NCBI RefSeq assembly: GCF_900239185.1
Contig: NZ_OENA01000053.1
Span: 248,305 to 312,304 of the forward strand
Length of the DNA: 64,000 bases
Direction of reading: 5' to 3'
From: Tenacibaculum finnmarkense
Lineage (GTDB): Bacteria; Bacteroidota; Bacteroidia; Flavobacteriales; Flavobacteriaceae
Positions 18,651 through 27,567 of the stretch are shown here, piece by piece. Every line of letters starts with the position of its first letter. Within the stretch, counting starts at the first letter, position 1. Position numbers and translations under genes: made by a program. The notes below the pieces were generated by a model, which saw nothing but the letters and a program-made list of their open reading frames with translations, made no database searches and was not told the DNA's origin.

Positions 18651-20030
18651 ATGAAAAAAGTAGTAATATTTGCATTGTTAGTGTCTCTAATTTACGCTTG
18701 TGGTTCAAGTAGTGATAGAGGAGAGTTAGTTGGAGATAAGTCTAACAGAAAGTGGTTTGCAGAAAAACCATTTGGAATGGCTAAAATCCCTGGAGGCTCT
18801 TTTACAATGGGTAAGCAAGACGAAGATCCTTTAGGAGCTATGAATGCACCAACAAAAACAGTAACAGTACAACCCTTTTATATGGATGAAACTGAAATAA
18901 CAAATAGCGAATATAAGCAGTTTGTATTTTGGGTACGTGATTCTATTACTCGAACAAAATTAGCGTATCAGGCTGAGTTTGCTTCAGGAGGAGAAGGTGA
19001 AGAAGAAGGAGGAGGTAAAAATGCAAAAGGCATTCAATTGTACGCATTTGCTTCAACAGATACTTTAAATGAATCACCATATGCAAAATATATGCGTGAA
19101 AATTACTACGAATTAGGAGAAGGATTAGATTCTTTAAAGCCTTTAAATTGGCAAGAAGATCTTGCTTGGGAACAGCAAGAATATCCTGATGCTGATTATG
19201 TGGAGGTTATGGATTCATTATATCTTAAAAAAGATGAATCTTTAAATGGAATAAGAACTTTTAATACCAAGTTTTTAAAATATAGGTATTATTGGTTTGA
19301 TAATGAGCAAGCAGCTAAAACAGGTAAAAATAGAAAAGACTTTTTGAAAGATGAGGTTGTTGATGTATATCCTGACACCACGGTTTGGATTAAAGATTTT
19401 AATTATTCTTATAATGATCCAATGCACCAGGAATATTTTGCACACAAGGCATATGAAGACTATCCTGTAGTTGGAGTTACTTGGAATCAAGCAAAAGCTT
19501 TTTGTCACTGGAGAACACAAACTAAAAATAATTTCCAACGATCTAAAAAGAAATTAGGATTAGTTCCTTCTTTTAGATTACCTACAGAAGCAGAATGGGA
19601 ATATGCTGCTCGTGGTGGATTGAACTTTGGGAAATATCCTTGGGGTGGTCCTAGTACAACAAGTGATAGAGGTTGTTTTTTAGCAAACTTTAAACCTGTA
19701 CGTGGAGATTATGCTGCCGATGGCGCTTTATATACAGTAGAAGCAAATTCATATAATGCTAACGAGTATGGTTTGTTTAATATGTCGGGTAATGTTTCAG
19801 AATGGACAAACACTGCGTATAATCAAATGTCTTACTACATGGGATCAACAATGAATCCTAATGTAGAAATTAAAGAAAACCGAAGAAAAATTATCCGTGG
19901 TGGTTCATGGAAAGATGTAGCGTATTTCTTAGAAGTAGGTTCTCGTGATTGGGAATATGCCGATACAGCAAGAAGTTACATCGGCTTTAGAACAGTACAA
20001 GATTATTTAGGTACAAACAAAAGCAAGTAA
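18651..20030 (+). CDS. gldK: Gliding motility/T9SS lipoprotein GldK
   Basis: GldK (PorK class) is an outer-membrane lipoprotein that forms, with GldN, the periplasmic ring of the type IX secretion system. The 459-residue sequence has a lipobox LIYACGSS (Cys17). Its FGE-sulfatase/SUMF1-like fold starts at GMAKIPGGSFTMGKQDED and includes RLPTEAEWEYAARGG, GNVSEWTNTAY, IRGGSWKD and SRDWEYADTARSYIGFRTV. The formylglycine-generating cysteines are not evident, as usual for GldK, so it is structural. First of four consecutive gld genes with short gaps. Confidence 0.96.
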   Translation: MKKVVIFALLVSLIYACGSSSDRGELVGDKSNRKWFAEKPFGMAKIPGGSFTMGKQDEDPLGAMNAPTKTVTVQPFYMDETEITNSEYKQFVFWVRDSITRTKLAYQAEFASGGEGEEEGGGKNAKGIQLYAFASTDTLNESPYAKYMRENYYELGEGLDSLKPLNWQEDLAWEQQEYPDADYVEVMDSLYLKKDESLNGIRTFNTKFLKYRYYWFDNEQAAKTGKNRKDFLKDEVVDVYPDTTVWIKDFNYSYNDPMHQEYFAHKAYEDYPVVGVTWNQAKAFCHWRTQTKNNFQRSKKKLGLVPSFRLPTEAEWEYAARGGLNFGKYPWGGPSTTSDRGCFLANFKPVRGDYAADGALYTVEANSYNANEYGLFNMSGNVSEWTNTAYNQMSYYMGSTMNPNVEIKENRRKIIRGGSWKDVAYFLEVGSRDWEYADTARSYIGFRTVQDYLGTNKSK

Positions 20031-20082
20031 ACAAGAATTAATAACAGTAATAAATATAATAATCCCCAACAAACAAACAATT

Positions 20083-20739
20083 ATGGCACAGTCAAGAACA
20101 AAAAAGAAATTAACCAACATGGCGTATGGTTTAGGAGCATCTGTAGTAATATTAGGAGCTTTATTCAAAATTATGCACTTTAAAATCGGACCATTAACAG
20201 GTGGAGTAATGTTAACAGCTGGTTTAGTTGTAGAGGCACTTATTTTTGCAATGTCGGCATTTGAACCAATTGAAGAAGAATTAGACTGGTCAAAAGTGTA
20301 TCCAGAATTAGCAGGAGGACAAGCTTTAGGTAAAAAGACTAAGAATGTTGAAGCTGCACCTGACCAAGCACAAAGTATGTTATCTGAAAAATTAGATACT
20401 ATTTTAAAAGAAGCGAAGTTAGATGCAAATTTAATTTCAAGCTTAGGAGATAGTATTAAAGGTTTTCAAGGAGCTGCCGAAGGTTTAACAGCTACTTCAA
20501 CAACAGTATCTTCAACAAATCAGTATAATGAGCAAATGTCAATGGCTGCTGCTAAATTAGAATCTTTAAACGGATTATATACTACGCAAGTTGAAAACGC
20601 TGCAAAGCAATCGGAATTAAACTCTTCTTTAGTTGAAAATTCTCAACGTTTACAAGAGCAAATGCAATCATTAGCAACCAATTTATCTTCTTTAAATGGA
20701 GTATATGGAGGAATGTTAACGGCAATGTCAACTAAATAA
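20083..20739 (+). CDS. gldL: T9SS/gliding motor inner-membrane protein GldL
   Basis: GldL is the inner-membrane stator of the proton-driven GldLM motor that powers T9SS secretion and gliding. The 218 residues have two transmembrane helices (about 13-32 and 36-57). The second contains a buried glutamate, E51 in AGLVVEALIFAM, and a lysine (K29) lies at the end of the first; both match residues expected for proton coupling. The remaining 160 residues are cytoplasmic and helical. It is 52 bases after gldK and 44 before gldM. Confidence 0.96.
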   Translation: MAQSRTKKKLTNMAYGLGASVVILGALFKIMHFKIGPLTGGVMLTAGLVVEALIFAMSAFEPIEEELDWSKVYPELAGGQALGKKTKNVEAAPDQAQSMLSEKLDTILKEAKLDANLISSLGDSIKGFQGAAEGLTATSTTVSSTNQYNEQMSMAAAKLESLNGLYTTQVENAAKQSELNSSLVENSQRLQEQMQSLATNLSSLNGVYGGMLTAMSTK

Positions 20740-20783
20740 TTAATTAGTTTAACTAATTTTATTAACTAAACAAACTAATTAAA

Positions 20784-22328
20784 ATGGCAGGAGGAAAACA
20801 GTCACCAAGGCAAATGATGGTAAACTTAATGTACCTTGTATTCATATCGATGTTAGCGATGAATATGAGTAAAGAAGTTTTATCAGCCTTTGGGTTAATG
20901 AATGAAAAACTTTCGGAATCTAATGTTAGAGCGACCGAAAAAAATACCGCAGCATATGCAACCTTAGCTCAAAAAGCAACGGAACAAGCAAAGCAATACG
21001 GTAAAGCGAAGGAAGATACTGACAAGCTTAGAGTAATGGCAGATGGTCTTTTTACTTACATTTCAGATTTGAAAACAAAGATGACTAGTGAGGTAAAAAA
21101 AGAAGATATCAGAAACTATGAGTCTATGGACAAATCAGGGTTTTTAGATCAGTACTTTTTTGCTAGTGGAAAAATTTCTCCAAAAGGAAAAGAGTTCATG
21201 GATAAAATGAACCAATTTAGAGAAGAATCATTAGTTGTATTGAAAAATGAACCAGATTTATCTAAAGTGATAGCAGTTCGTTTCAGTACAAAAGATGTTA
21301 AAAGTGCTAAAGACGGATTGGTTAAAAATTGGTTAAAATACAATTATGAAGGATTTCCTTTAATTGCATCTTTAACTAAATTAACACAGATTCAGGCAGA
21401 TATTAAAAACACAGAAGCAGATGCTTTAACAGCTTTATTACAAGGGCAGTTAGAAAGTGCTGTATCTATGAGTAATTATGATGCAATGATTGTTTTTGAA
21501 AAAAACGCATATTATCCAGGTGAGAAATTATCAGGAAAAATCGTTTTAGGTAAAAATGATCCGAATTTAACAGCTGAAAAAGTTATCTTAAACGGTAAGG
21601 AAATGGCTGCTGATAAAATTCAAGCAGGACAGGTTATTTTAGACGGGCCGGCAGGTTCGGTAGGTGATAAAGAATTAAAAGGAGAATTTCAATTTAAACA
21701 AGGAGATTCTATCGTTACTATTCCTATTTTAGGAGGGTATTCAGTAATTCCTAAACCAAATGAAGCAGTTGTTTCTGCTGATAAAATGAATGTTGTGTAC
21801 CGTGGTTTATCAAATCCATTAACGATATCTGTACCAGGAGTATCAGGAAATAAAGTTTCTGCATCGGCACCAGGTTTAAGAAGAATTAAAGGAGATAAAT
21901 ACGTAATGAACCCAGGTAAAGGAAGTGAAGTAACTATTAGAGTTTCTGCAACATTACCAGGAGGAGGAAAAATTAGTACTCCTAAAAAATATAGAATTAA
22001 AGATATACCACCAGCTGTTGGTATGGTAAGAAATCAATATGGTACGGTAAAAATGCCAAAAGCAAGTTTAGCTAGAATTAATGTAGCTGCTGGTTTACCT
22101 GACTTCTTATTCGATTTAAAATTAAATGTATCTAGCTTTAAAGTTAAAGTTCCAGGACAGGTAACTATTCCTGTAAACGGTAGAAACTTAAATGCTAGAG
22201 CAAAAAAGGCACTTGCTAAAGCCCGAAGAAATGATATCATTGTTATTTATGACATTAAAGCATCTGTTTCTGGGTCTAATTACAAGCTTAAAAAAGTGTT
22301 ACCTGTAAGTATTGAGATTACTAATTAA
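20784..22328 (+). CDS. gldM: T9SS/gliding motor protein GldM
   Basis: GldM spans the periplasm and links the inner-membrane GldL motor to the GldKN ring. The 514-residue protein has one N-terminal helix (MMVNLMYLVFISMLAMNMS) that packs with GldL, then a large periplasmic part of four domains: a helical D1 and three beta-rich domains. KYRIKDIPPAVGMVRNQYG and the late SFKVKVPGQVTIPVNGRNL region are typical of GldM C-terminal domains. Length is normal for the family. Confidence 0.96.
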   Translation: MAGGKQSPRQMMVNLMYLVFISMLAMNMSKEVLSAFGLMNEKLSESNVRATEKNTAAYATLAQKATEQAKQYGKAKEDTDKLRVMADGLFTYISDLKTKMTSEVKKEDIRNYESMDKSGFLDQYFFASGKISPKGKEFMDKMNQFREESLVVLKNEPDLSKVIAVRFSTKDVKSAKDGLVKNWLKYNYEGFPLIASLTKLTQIQADIKNTEADALTALLQGQLESAVSMSNYDAMIVFEKNAYYPGEKLSGKIVLGKNDPNLTAEKVILNGKEMAADKIQAGQVILDGPAGSVGDKELKGEFQFKQGDSIVTIPILGGYSVIPKPNEAVVSADKMNVVYRGLSNPLTISVPGVSGNKVSASAPGLRRIKGDKYVMNPGKGSEVTIRVSATLPGGGKISTPKKYRIKDIPPAVGMVRNQYGTVKMPKASLARINVAAGLPDFLFDLKLNVSSFKVKVPGQVTIPVNGRNLNARAKKALAKARRNDIIVIYDIKASVSGSNYKLKKVLPVSIEITN

Positions 22329-22347
22329 TAAGTAAAAAATTTAAAGT

Positions 22348-23211
22348 ATGAATTGGAAGCGTTTTTATATGGTTTTATTTGCCCTTGCAACTACAAGTTA
22401 TGTAGCTGCTCAGGCGAACCTTTTAAATTCTAAAAAGGTCGAAGAGATTGGATTTAAATCTGAAGCCCAAATTGCTTCGGAAGATGACAAACCACTTCCT
22501 TATGGTTATATTAGCGATAGAGATGTATTGTGGTCTAAAGTGGTATGGGAATATGTAGATATAAATCAAAAGATCAATTTACCTTATTATTATCCGGTTG
22601 ATACTACAAATGCAGGTTTAACAAGACGTTCATTATTTGATAGCTTACTAAAAGGTATTAGTAATGGCGAAATTACAGAAGTATATAGTGATTCTTACTT
22701 TACAACAAAAGTAGGAATGGAGGAAATTAAATCAATGATCTTCAACGAACGTGACGATGGTTACGGAAACATGGATCCTTACTCAGTGCAATCTGCTGAT
22801 ATTAAAGGATATATGTTAAAAGGAATTTGGTATTTCGATAAGCGAGGAGGTGAATTAAAGTACCGTATGTTGGCTTTAGCGCCAATGGGTCCTGATGTTC
22901 AGGTTCTTGGAGTGGAAGGAATTGATGACAAAGATACTGCGTATGAATTGTTTTGGGTGTTTTTTCCAGATGCAAGAGAAACATTGCATAAATCTAAGGT
23001 ATTTAATCCTGTAAATTCCTCGAAACCATTATCGTACGATAACTTATTAAATGCTAGAAGGTTTAATTCAACAATAATAAAAGAAGAGAATATTTACGGA
23101 GATAGAAATATTAAAGACTATGTTCGAGGAAACTCATTATTTCAATTATTAGAAGCCGACAGAATTAAAGAAGGTATTCGTAATCGTGAAATGGATATGT
23201 GGAATTATTAA
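22348..23211 (+). CDS. gldN: T9SS/gliding motility protein GldN
   Basis: GldN is the periplasmic partner of GldK in the T9SS ring. The 287 residues begin with a Sec signal (FYMVLFALATTSYVAAQ). The body has the conserved SDRDVLWSKVVWEYVDINQKINLPYYYP segment in its first third and FWVFFPDARETLHKSKVFN near the end. It starts 19 bases after gldM and is followed by a strong terminator, so it closes the gldKLMN operon. Confidence 0.96.
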   Translation: MNWKRFYMVLFALATTSYVAAQANLLNSKKVEEIGFKSEAQIASEDDKPLPYGYISDRDVLWSKVVWEYVDINQKINLPYYYPVDTTNAGLTRRSLFDSLLKGISNGEITEVYSDSYFTTKVGMEEIKSMIFNERDDGYGNMDPYSVQSADIKGYMLKGIWYFDKRGGELKYRMLALAPMGPDVQVLGVEGIDDKDTAYELFWVFFPDARETLHKSKVFNPVNSSKPLSYDNLLNARRFNSTIIKEENIYGDRNIKDYVRGNSLFQLLEADRIKEGIRNREMDMWNY

Positions 23212-23231
23212 ATTCATATTTCATAAAAATT

Positions 23232-23261
23232 AAAAAGAGCTTACATTTGTAAGCTCTTTTT
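23232..23261 (+). terminator. Terminator of the gldKLMN operon
   Basis: AAAAAGAGCTTAC (23232-23244) pairs with GTAAGCTCTTTTT (23249-23261), followed by more T. It ends 19 bases before the next promoter box. Confidence 0.88.
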
Positions 23262-23279
23262 TTTTGCAATAAATAGTAC

Positions 23280-23287
23280 TATTTTTG
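23280..23287 (+). promoter_or_regulatory. -7 box TATTTTTG 4 bases before a start codon
   Basis: Exact TAnnTTTG box ending 4 bases before the ATG of the FAD oxidoreductase gene. Transcription from it would give an mRNA beginning at or near the start codon. Confidence 0.55.
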
Positions 23288-23291
23288 TAGT

Positions 23292-24341
23292 ATGGATATT
23301 AATGTAGATTATATTATAGTAGGTTTAGGCTTAGCAGGGATTGCTTTTACAGAAGAATTGTTAAAGGCAAATAAATCATTTGTAATTTTTGAAGACAACT
23401 CACAAACTTCTTCTTTGGTTGCAGGAGGGGTTTATAATCCCGTTATTTTAAAACGTTTTAATGCCGTTTGGAATGGGCATCAACAAATACAAACAGCTTT
23501 ACCTTTTTATAAGAATATAGAAGAGAAATTAAATATAAAATTAGATTATAAATTTTCTATTAAAAAAGCATTTACCAGTATTGGTGATGAAAATAATTGG
23601 TTTTTAGCTTTAGATAAACCAACATTATTAAATTACATGAATCCTACAATTAGTAAAGCAAAAGTTGCAGGGCTTCTTGGTGATTTTGGTTTTGGAGAGT
23701 TAACAGGAACAGGGCGTATAGATACTGCTTTGCTAGTAAAATCATATAGAGATTATATTCAAAATTCAAATAGATTAATAACGGCTTCTTTTGATTATTC
23801 AGCAATAACTATTTTAGAAGATGGGATTCAATATCAAAATATAACGGCTAAAAAAATAGTTTTTTGCGAAGGTTTTGGTATTACTGAAAATCCATTTTTT
23901 AATCACTTACCATTAAACGAAGCAAAAGGAGAAACCATAACAATACACGCACCCGATTTAAAAATTGATTTTTTATTAAAATCAAGTGCTTTTGTAATGC
24001 CTTTAGGAAATGATTATTATAAAGTAGGCGCTACTTTTAATTGGACAGACAAAACTTGTAATCCAACAGAAGAAGCAAAACAAGAATTAGTAGAAAAACT
24101 AAAAAAAGTACTTACAGTTCCTTACACCATAACAGGACACACCGCAGGAATTAGACCCACAGTAAACGACCGAAGACCTATGGTAGGAATACATCCAAAG
24201 CACAAATCATTAGTGGTTTTAAACGGTTTAGGAACACGTGGCGTTATGATTGGACCAACGATTGCTAACAATTTATTTAATCACCTAGAAAATGGAAGTG
24301 AATTAGATGCTGATATTGATATTAAACGATTTGACGAGTAA
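23292..24341 (+). CDS. FAD-dependent oxidoreductase (DAO family)
   Basis: The 349-residue protein has an N-terminal Rossmann dinucleotide site, VDYIIVGLGLAGIAFTEELL, with the acidic end FVIFED, and the C-terminal GIRPTVNDRRPMVGIHPKHKSLVVLNGLGTRG pattern of D-amino-acid-oxidase-like FAD enzymes. Substrate is unknown; glycine/D-amino-acid oxidase or a tRNA-modification-type oxidase are possible. It often follows gldN in flavobacteria, but the terminator between them argues for separate transcription. Its promoter box almost touches the ATG. Confidence 0.85.
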   Translation: MDINVDYIIVGLGLAGIAFTEELLKANKSFVIFEDNSQTSSLVAGGVYNPVILKRFNAVWNGHQQIQTALPFYKNIEEKLNIKLDYKFSIKKAFTSIGDENNWFLALDKPTLLNYMNPTISKAKVAGLLGDFGFGELTGTGRIDTALLVKSYRDYIQNSNRLITASFDYSAITILEDGIQYQNITAKKIVFCEGFGITENPFFNHLPLNEAKGETITIHAPDLKIDFLLKSSAFVMPLGNDYYKVGATFNWTDKTCNPTEEAKQELVEKLKKVLTVPYTITGHTAGIRPTVNDRRPMVGIHPKHKSLVVLNGLGTRGVMIGPTIANNLFNHLENGSELDADIDIKRFDE

Positions 24342-24740
24342 TTATTTCTTTGAAATTTTCTTAATATTTTTATCATAAGCAATAAAAATATTTATCCAAA
24401 TAATTCTAGATAAACGCAAGGTAAATGGCGTAAGAAGTAATGAAACAACTATAATTGCAATAAAACTTTGTAAAATAGTTAAACCGATAAATACTTTTGA
24501 AATGATAAAAATAGCTACAAATAAGGCAACTGATAAGCCATAATTTACATACATCGCTCCAAAGAAAAAAGAAGGTTCCATCATGTATTTTAAATCACAT
24601 TTTGGGCAATTATCGTGTAATTTAGTAATTTTTTTAGGATTAAGTGTCATTTTATATTTGAAGAATTCACCTTGATGACATTGTGGACATTTCCCTTTGA
24701 AAATACTATATAATTTGCTTCCTTTTTTAAACATAATCAA
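24342..24740 (-). CDS. DUF983 membrane protein with zinc-ribbon-like N-terminus
   Basis: The 132 residues contain two CxxC pairs, CPQCHQGEFF and CPKCDLKY, likely to bind one zinc, followed by two hydrophobic helices and a short Lys-rich cytoplasmic tail. This is the DUF983 layout; function is unknown. Its last codon abuts the stop of the convergent FAD oxidoreductase gene, with no room for a terminator between them, so the 3' ends of the two mRNAs probably overlap. Confidence 0.85.
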   Translation of the reverse strand: MIMFKKGSKLYSIFKGKCPQCHQGEFFKYKMTLNPKKITKLHDNCPKCDLKYMMEPSFFFGAMYVNYGLSVALFVAIFIISKVFIGLTILQSFIAIIVVSLLLTPFTLRLSRIIWINIFIAYDKNIKKISKK

Positions 24741-24753
24741 TTATAAATTTATA

Positions 24754-24761
24754 TACTTTTG
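24754..24761 (+). promoter_or_regulatory. -7 box TACTTTTG of the ABC-F gene
   Basis: Exact TAnnTTTG match, 48 bases upstream of the ATG at 24810, in the divergent gap after the DUF983 start. Confidence 0.6.
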
Positions 24762-24809
24762 CAAAGATAATTTTTTTATCATTCACCATAAGTAACAATT
24801 ATTACATAT

Positions 24810-26726
24810 ATGTTAAACGTACACAATTTATCGGTTTCTTTTATGGGAACTGATTTGTTTTCAGGAATTACTTTTAAGTTAAATAAGGGAGATAGAATTG
24901 GACTGATAGGAAAAAATGGGGCAGGAAAATCAACCTTATTAAAAGTACTTTCTAAAGATATTGAAACCAGCGGAGGTACGATGGCTTTTGATAAAGATAT
25001 CCGCATGGGATTTTTACGTCAAGATATCGATTTTGTTGAAGGAAGAACCATTTTAGAAGAAGCATATCAAGCTTTTGTTGAAATTAAAGAAATTGAAGTA
25101 AAGTTAGATGAAATTAACGAGCAACTAGCTACTAGAACCGATTATGAAAGTGAAGAATATAGTCAATTAATTATTGATTTAACCGATTTAACCGAACGTT
25201 ATGAGCTTTTAGGAGGATATAATTATCAAGGTGATACCGAGAAAATTTTACAAGGTTTAGGATTTCAGCGTGAAGATTTCGACAAATTAACCAGTACGTT
25301 TTCAGGAGGATGGAGAATGCGTATCGAGTTAGCTAAATTATTATTGCAAGACAACGATATTTTACTGTTAGATGAGCCTACCAATCACTTAGATATTGAA
25401 TCTATTATTTGGTTAGAGAATTTTTTACGTTCATATTCTGGTGCAATTGTATTGGTTTCGCATGATAAAATGTTTTTAGATAACGTAACGAACAGAACTA
25501 TTGAAATTTCATTAGGGCAGATTTACGATTATAAAAAACCCTATTCTCAATTTTTAGTTTTAAGAGCCGAAATTAAGGAAAAGCAGTTACAAGCTCAGAA
25601 AAATCAAGAAAAAGAGATTAAGCAAAAACAACACTTAATCAATAAATTTAAGGCAAAAGCAAGTAAAGCTTCGATGGCGCAATCGTTAATGAAGCAACTT
25701 GATAAAGTACAACTTATTGAGGTTGATGGCGATGATAACGCAGCAATGAATGTAAAGTTTGCCATATCAAAAGAACCAGGTAGAATTATTGTTGAAGCGG
25801 ATAGTTTATGTAAAAGTTATGGCGATAAGCATGTTTTACAAGACGTTGATTTAATGATTGAACGTAACAGTAAAATTGCTTTTGTTGGGCAGAACGGACA
25901 AGGGAAATCTACGTTGGCAAAAATGATGGTTGGTGAAATTCCGTTTGAAGGAAACCTAAAATTAGGGCATAATGTTGAAATAGGATATTTTGCTCAAAAT
26001 CAATCCGAAGAATTACCTCCAGAAAAAACAGTGTTAGAAATTATGGAAGATGCCGCTTCTGACACGAACAGAATGCGTGTTAGAGATATGTTAGGTTCTT
26101 TCTTATTTGGCGGAGATGCTGTTGATAAAAAAGCAAAAGTATTATCAGGAGGAGAGCGTAACCGATTAGCGTTATGTAAATTATTATTATCACCATTTAA
26201 CGTGTTGGTAATGGATGAGCCTACAAATCACTTGGATATAGCTTCGAAAACAGTATTAAAAACTGCTTTAAAAAACTTTGAGGGAACATTAATTGTTGTA
26301 TCTCACGATAGAGATTTCTTACAAGGATTAACATCAACAGTTTACGGATTTAAAGACAAGGTAATTAAAGAGTATTTAGGAGATATTGATTATTTCTTAG
26401 AACAACATAAGATGGAAAATCTTAGAGAAGCTGAAAAAAGAACAGTTGTTAAAGTTGAAAAACCAACAGCTAAAAAAGAAGCACATCAATTATCGAGAGA
26501 GCAAGAAAAAGAGTTGAAAAAACTTAAAAATAAATTATCTAAAACAGAAACTGAAATTGCTGATTTAGAAACTGAAATTGCTAAAATAGATTTAGAATTA
26601 GCAAATAATTATGACGAAGTTTCTGCGCGTCCTAATTTCTTTGAAAAATACAAAGCAAAAAAAGCATCATTAGACACTTTAATGGCTAATTGGGAAAAAA
26701 TAGAAGAACAGGTTTCTAATTTTTAA
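24810..26726 (+). CDS. ABC-F family ATP-binding cassette protein
   Basis: This soluble twin-ATPase of the ABC-F family acts on ribosomes (Uup/YheS-like translation factors). The 638 residues hold two nucleotide-binding domains: Walker A GKNGAGKST with signature FSGGWRMRIELAKLL and Walker B ILLLDEPTNHLD, then GQNGQGKST, LSGGERNRLALCKLL and VLVMDEPTNHLD. No membrane domain is present. A charged linker (about 240-290) and a C-terminal coiled coil (about 550-638) resemble Uup. It has its own promoter and a terminator before the accessory island that follows. Confidence 0.93.
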   Translation: MLNVHNLSVSFMGTDLFSGITFKLNKGDRIGLIGKNGAGKSTLLKVLSKDIETSGGTMAFDKDIRMGFLRQDIDFVEGRTILEEAYQAFVEIKEIEVKLDEINEQLATRTDYESEEYSQLIIDLTDLTERYELLGGYNYQGDTEKILQGLGFQREDFDKLTSTFSGGWRMRIELAKLLLQDNDILLLDEPTNHLDIESIIWLENFLRSYSGAIVLVSHDKMFLDNVTNRTIEISLGQIYDYKKPYSQFLVLRAEIKEKQLQAQKNQEKEIKQKQHLINKFKAKASKASMAQSLMKQLDKVQLIEVDGDDNAAMNVKFAISKEPGRIIVEADSLCKSYGDKHVLQDVDLMIERNSKIAFVGQNGQGKSTLAKMMVGEIPFEGNLKLGHNVEIGYFAQNQSEELPPEKTVLEIMEDAASDTNRMRVRDMLGSFLFGGDAVDKKAKVLSGGERNRLALCKLLLSPFNVLVMDEPTNHLDIASKTVLKTALKNFEGTLIVVSHDRDFLQGLTSTVYGFKDKVIKEYLGDIDYFLEQHKMENLREAEKRTVVKVEKPTAKKEAHQLSREQEKELKKLKNKLSKTETEIADLETEIAKIDLELANNYDEVSARPNFFEKYKAKKASLDTLMANWEKIEEQVSNF

Positions 26727-26740
26727 AAATTAGTTATTAT

Positions 26741-26778
26741 AAACTACTATTTTAGTTAATAGTAGTTTTTGTTTTTTA
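26741..26778 (+). terminator. Terminator of the ABC-F gene
   Basis: AAACTACTATT (26741-26751) pairs with AATAGTAGTTT (26758-26768), then TTGTTTTTT. It isolates the ABC-F gene from the toxin gene 21 bases further on, so the island probably has its own promoter; I see no clean TAnnTTTG box for it. Confidence 0.75.
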
Positions 26779-26798
26779 AGTTTATTTAAAAGTTATTG

Positions 26799-27368
26799 AT
26801 GAGAATTAAGGGATATCACGGAACAAGTATTTCTTCAGCTAAAGAAATAATTAAATCGAATTATGATTTATCTATAGGAGATAAAGAATGGTTGGGAAAC
26901 GGAGTTTATTTTTTTATTGAAGGTATCAGTTCAAAACCTAATGAGCAAGCTAAAAATTGGGCTATTACACAATCTTGGGATAATATAAAACAGGAGCATA
27001 AATATAAAGAATATTGTGTTATAAAATCTAATTTTGACGTAAATGAAGATAATTTATTAGACTTAACAAAAGAGGAAGGCGTTGAAATTTTAGCATATTT
27101 TCTTGAATGTTTTGAAGAGAAAATTAAAAAACTTAATAAAAATTTTGATTTTATTGATGGCTTATTGATTAATTTAGCTAGAGGAGAAGGTATTTTACCT
27201 ATTGATGTAGTAAAAGGTAATTTTTACATTAAATTTGCAAAAGAAAGAAAAAAAAGAATTAACTTAAGAACTCCTAATTGTACTATTTGTACAGTTTTTA
27301 AACCTAATGAAAATATAGTAGATTCTACTATAATAATAACAGGAGATATAAAAGATGAAACTAAATAA
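26799..27368 (+). CDS. ADP-ribosyltransferase-like toxin of a probable toxin-antitoxin-chaperone (CmdTAC-like) module
   Basis: The 189-residue product starts GYHGTSISSAKEIIKSNY and continues WLGNGVYFF (31-39). This His-Gly-Thr...Gly-x-Tyr-Phe pair is the NAD-binding pattern of PARP-type ADP-ribosyltransferases, with H7 and Y37 as candidate NAD contacts. The third catalytic residue is unclear; the likely last strand reads PNCTICTVFKP. I infer a toxin. The next two genes are a 47-residue ORF overlapping its end by 14 bases and a SecB-like protein, the layout of CmdTAC, whose toxin ADP-ribosylates mRNA in phage defence. I start at ATG 26799 rather than the TTG before it. The DNA is clearly more AT-rich than its neighbours. 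Confidence 0.75.
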   Translation: MRIKGYHGTSISSAKEIIKSNYDLSIGDKEWLGNGVYFFIEGISSKPNEQAKNWAITQSWDNIKQEHKYKEYCVIKSNFDVNEDNLLDLTKEEGVEILAYFLECFEEKIKKLNKNFDFIDGLLINLARGEGILPIDVVKGNFYIKFAKERKKRINLRTPNCTICTVFKPNENIVDSTIIITGDIKDETK

Positions 27369-27498
27369 AAAAATAAAAGATAAAATTGATAATTATTTTC
27401 AAAACATTACAGCTGAAGAGCTTTGTCGTGTTGTTGTTAATAAATATGGATTTAAAGAAAATATTGATAATCAATCTTTTGATATAGTTAAAAAATAA
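27355..27498 (+). CDS. 47-residue probable antitoxin of the TAC module
   Basis: ATG at 27355 lies inside the end of the toxin gene (14-base overlap) and the frame runs to TAA at 27496-27498. The product is charged and begins MKLNKKIKDKIDNYFQNITA; it continues EELCRVVVNKYGFKENIDNQ and ends FDIVKK. I recognise no domain. Position, small size and overlap suggest an antitoxin that the SecB-like chaperone downstream could hold folded. The frame shift from the toxin gene and the tight overlap point to translational coupling. It is below usual length cut-offs and easily missed. Confidence 0.65.
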   Translation: MKLNKKIKDKIDNYFQNITAEELCRVVVNKYGFKENIDNQSFDIVKK

Positions 27499-27567
27499 GC
27501 TATACCTCTAGTAATGATAATAGTATGGAGGTAAATAGTATTAATTCAATATCTTTAGCTGCGTAAT

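Noticed and set aside
26796..26798. TTG as start of the ART-like toxin
   Set aside because: The ATG directly after it (26799) is the stronger start and adds nothing conserved.
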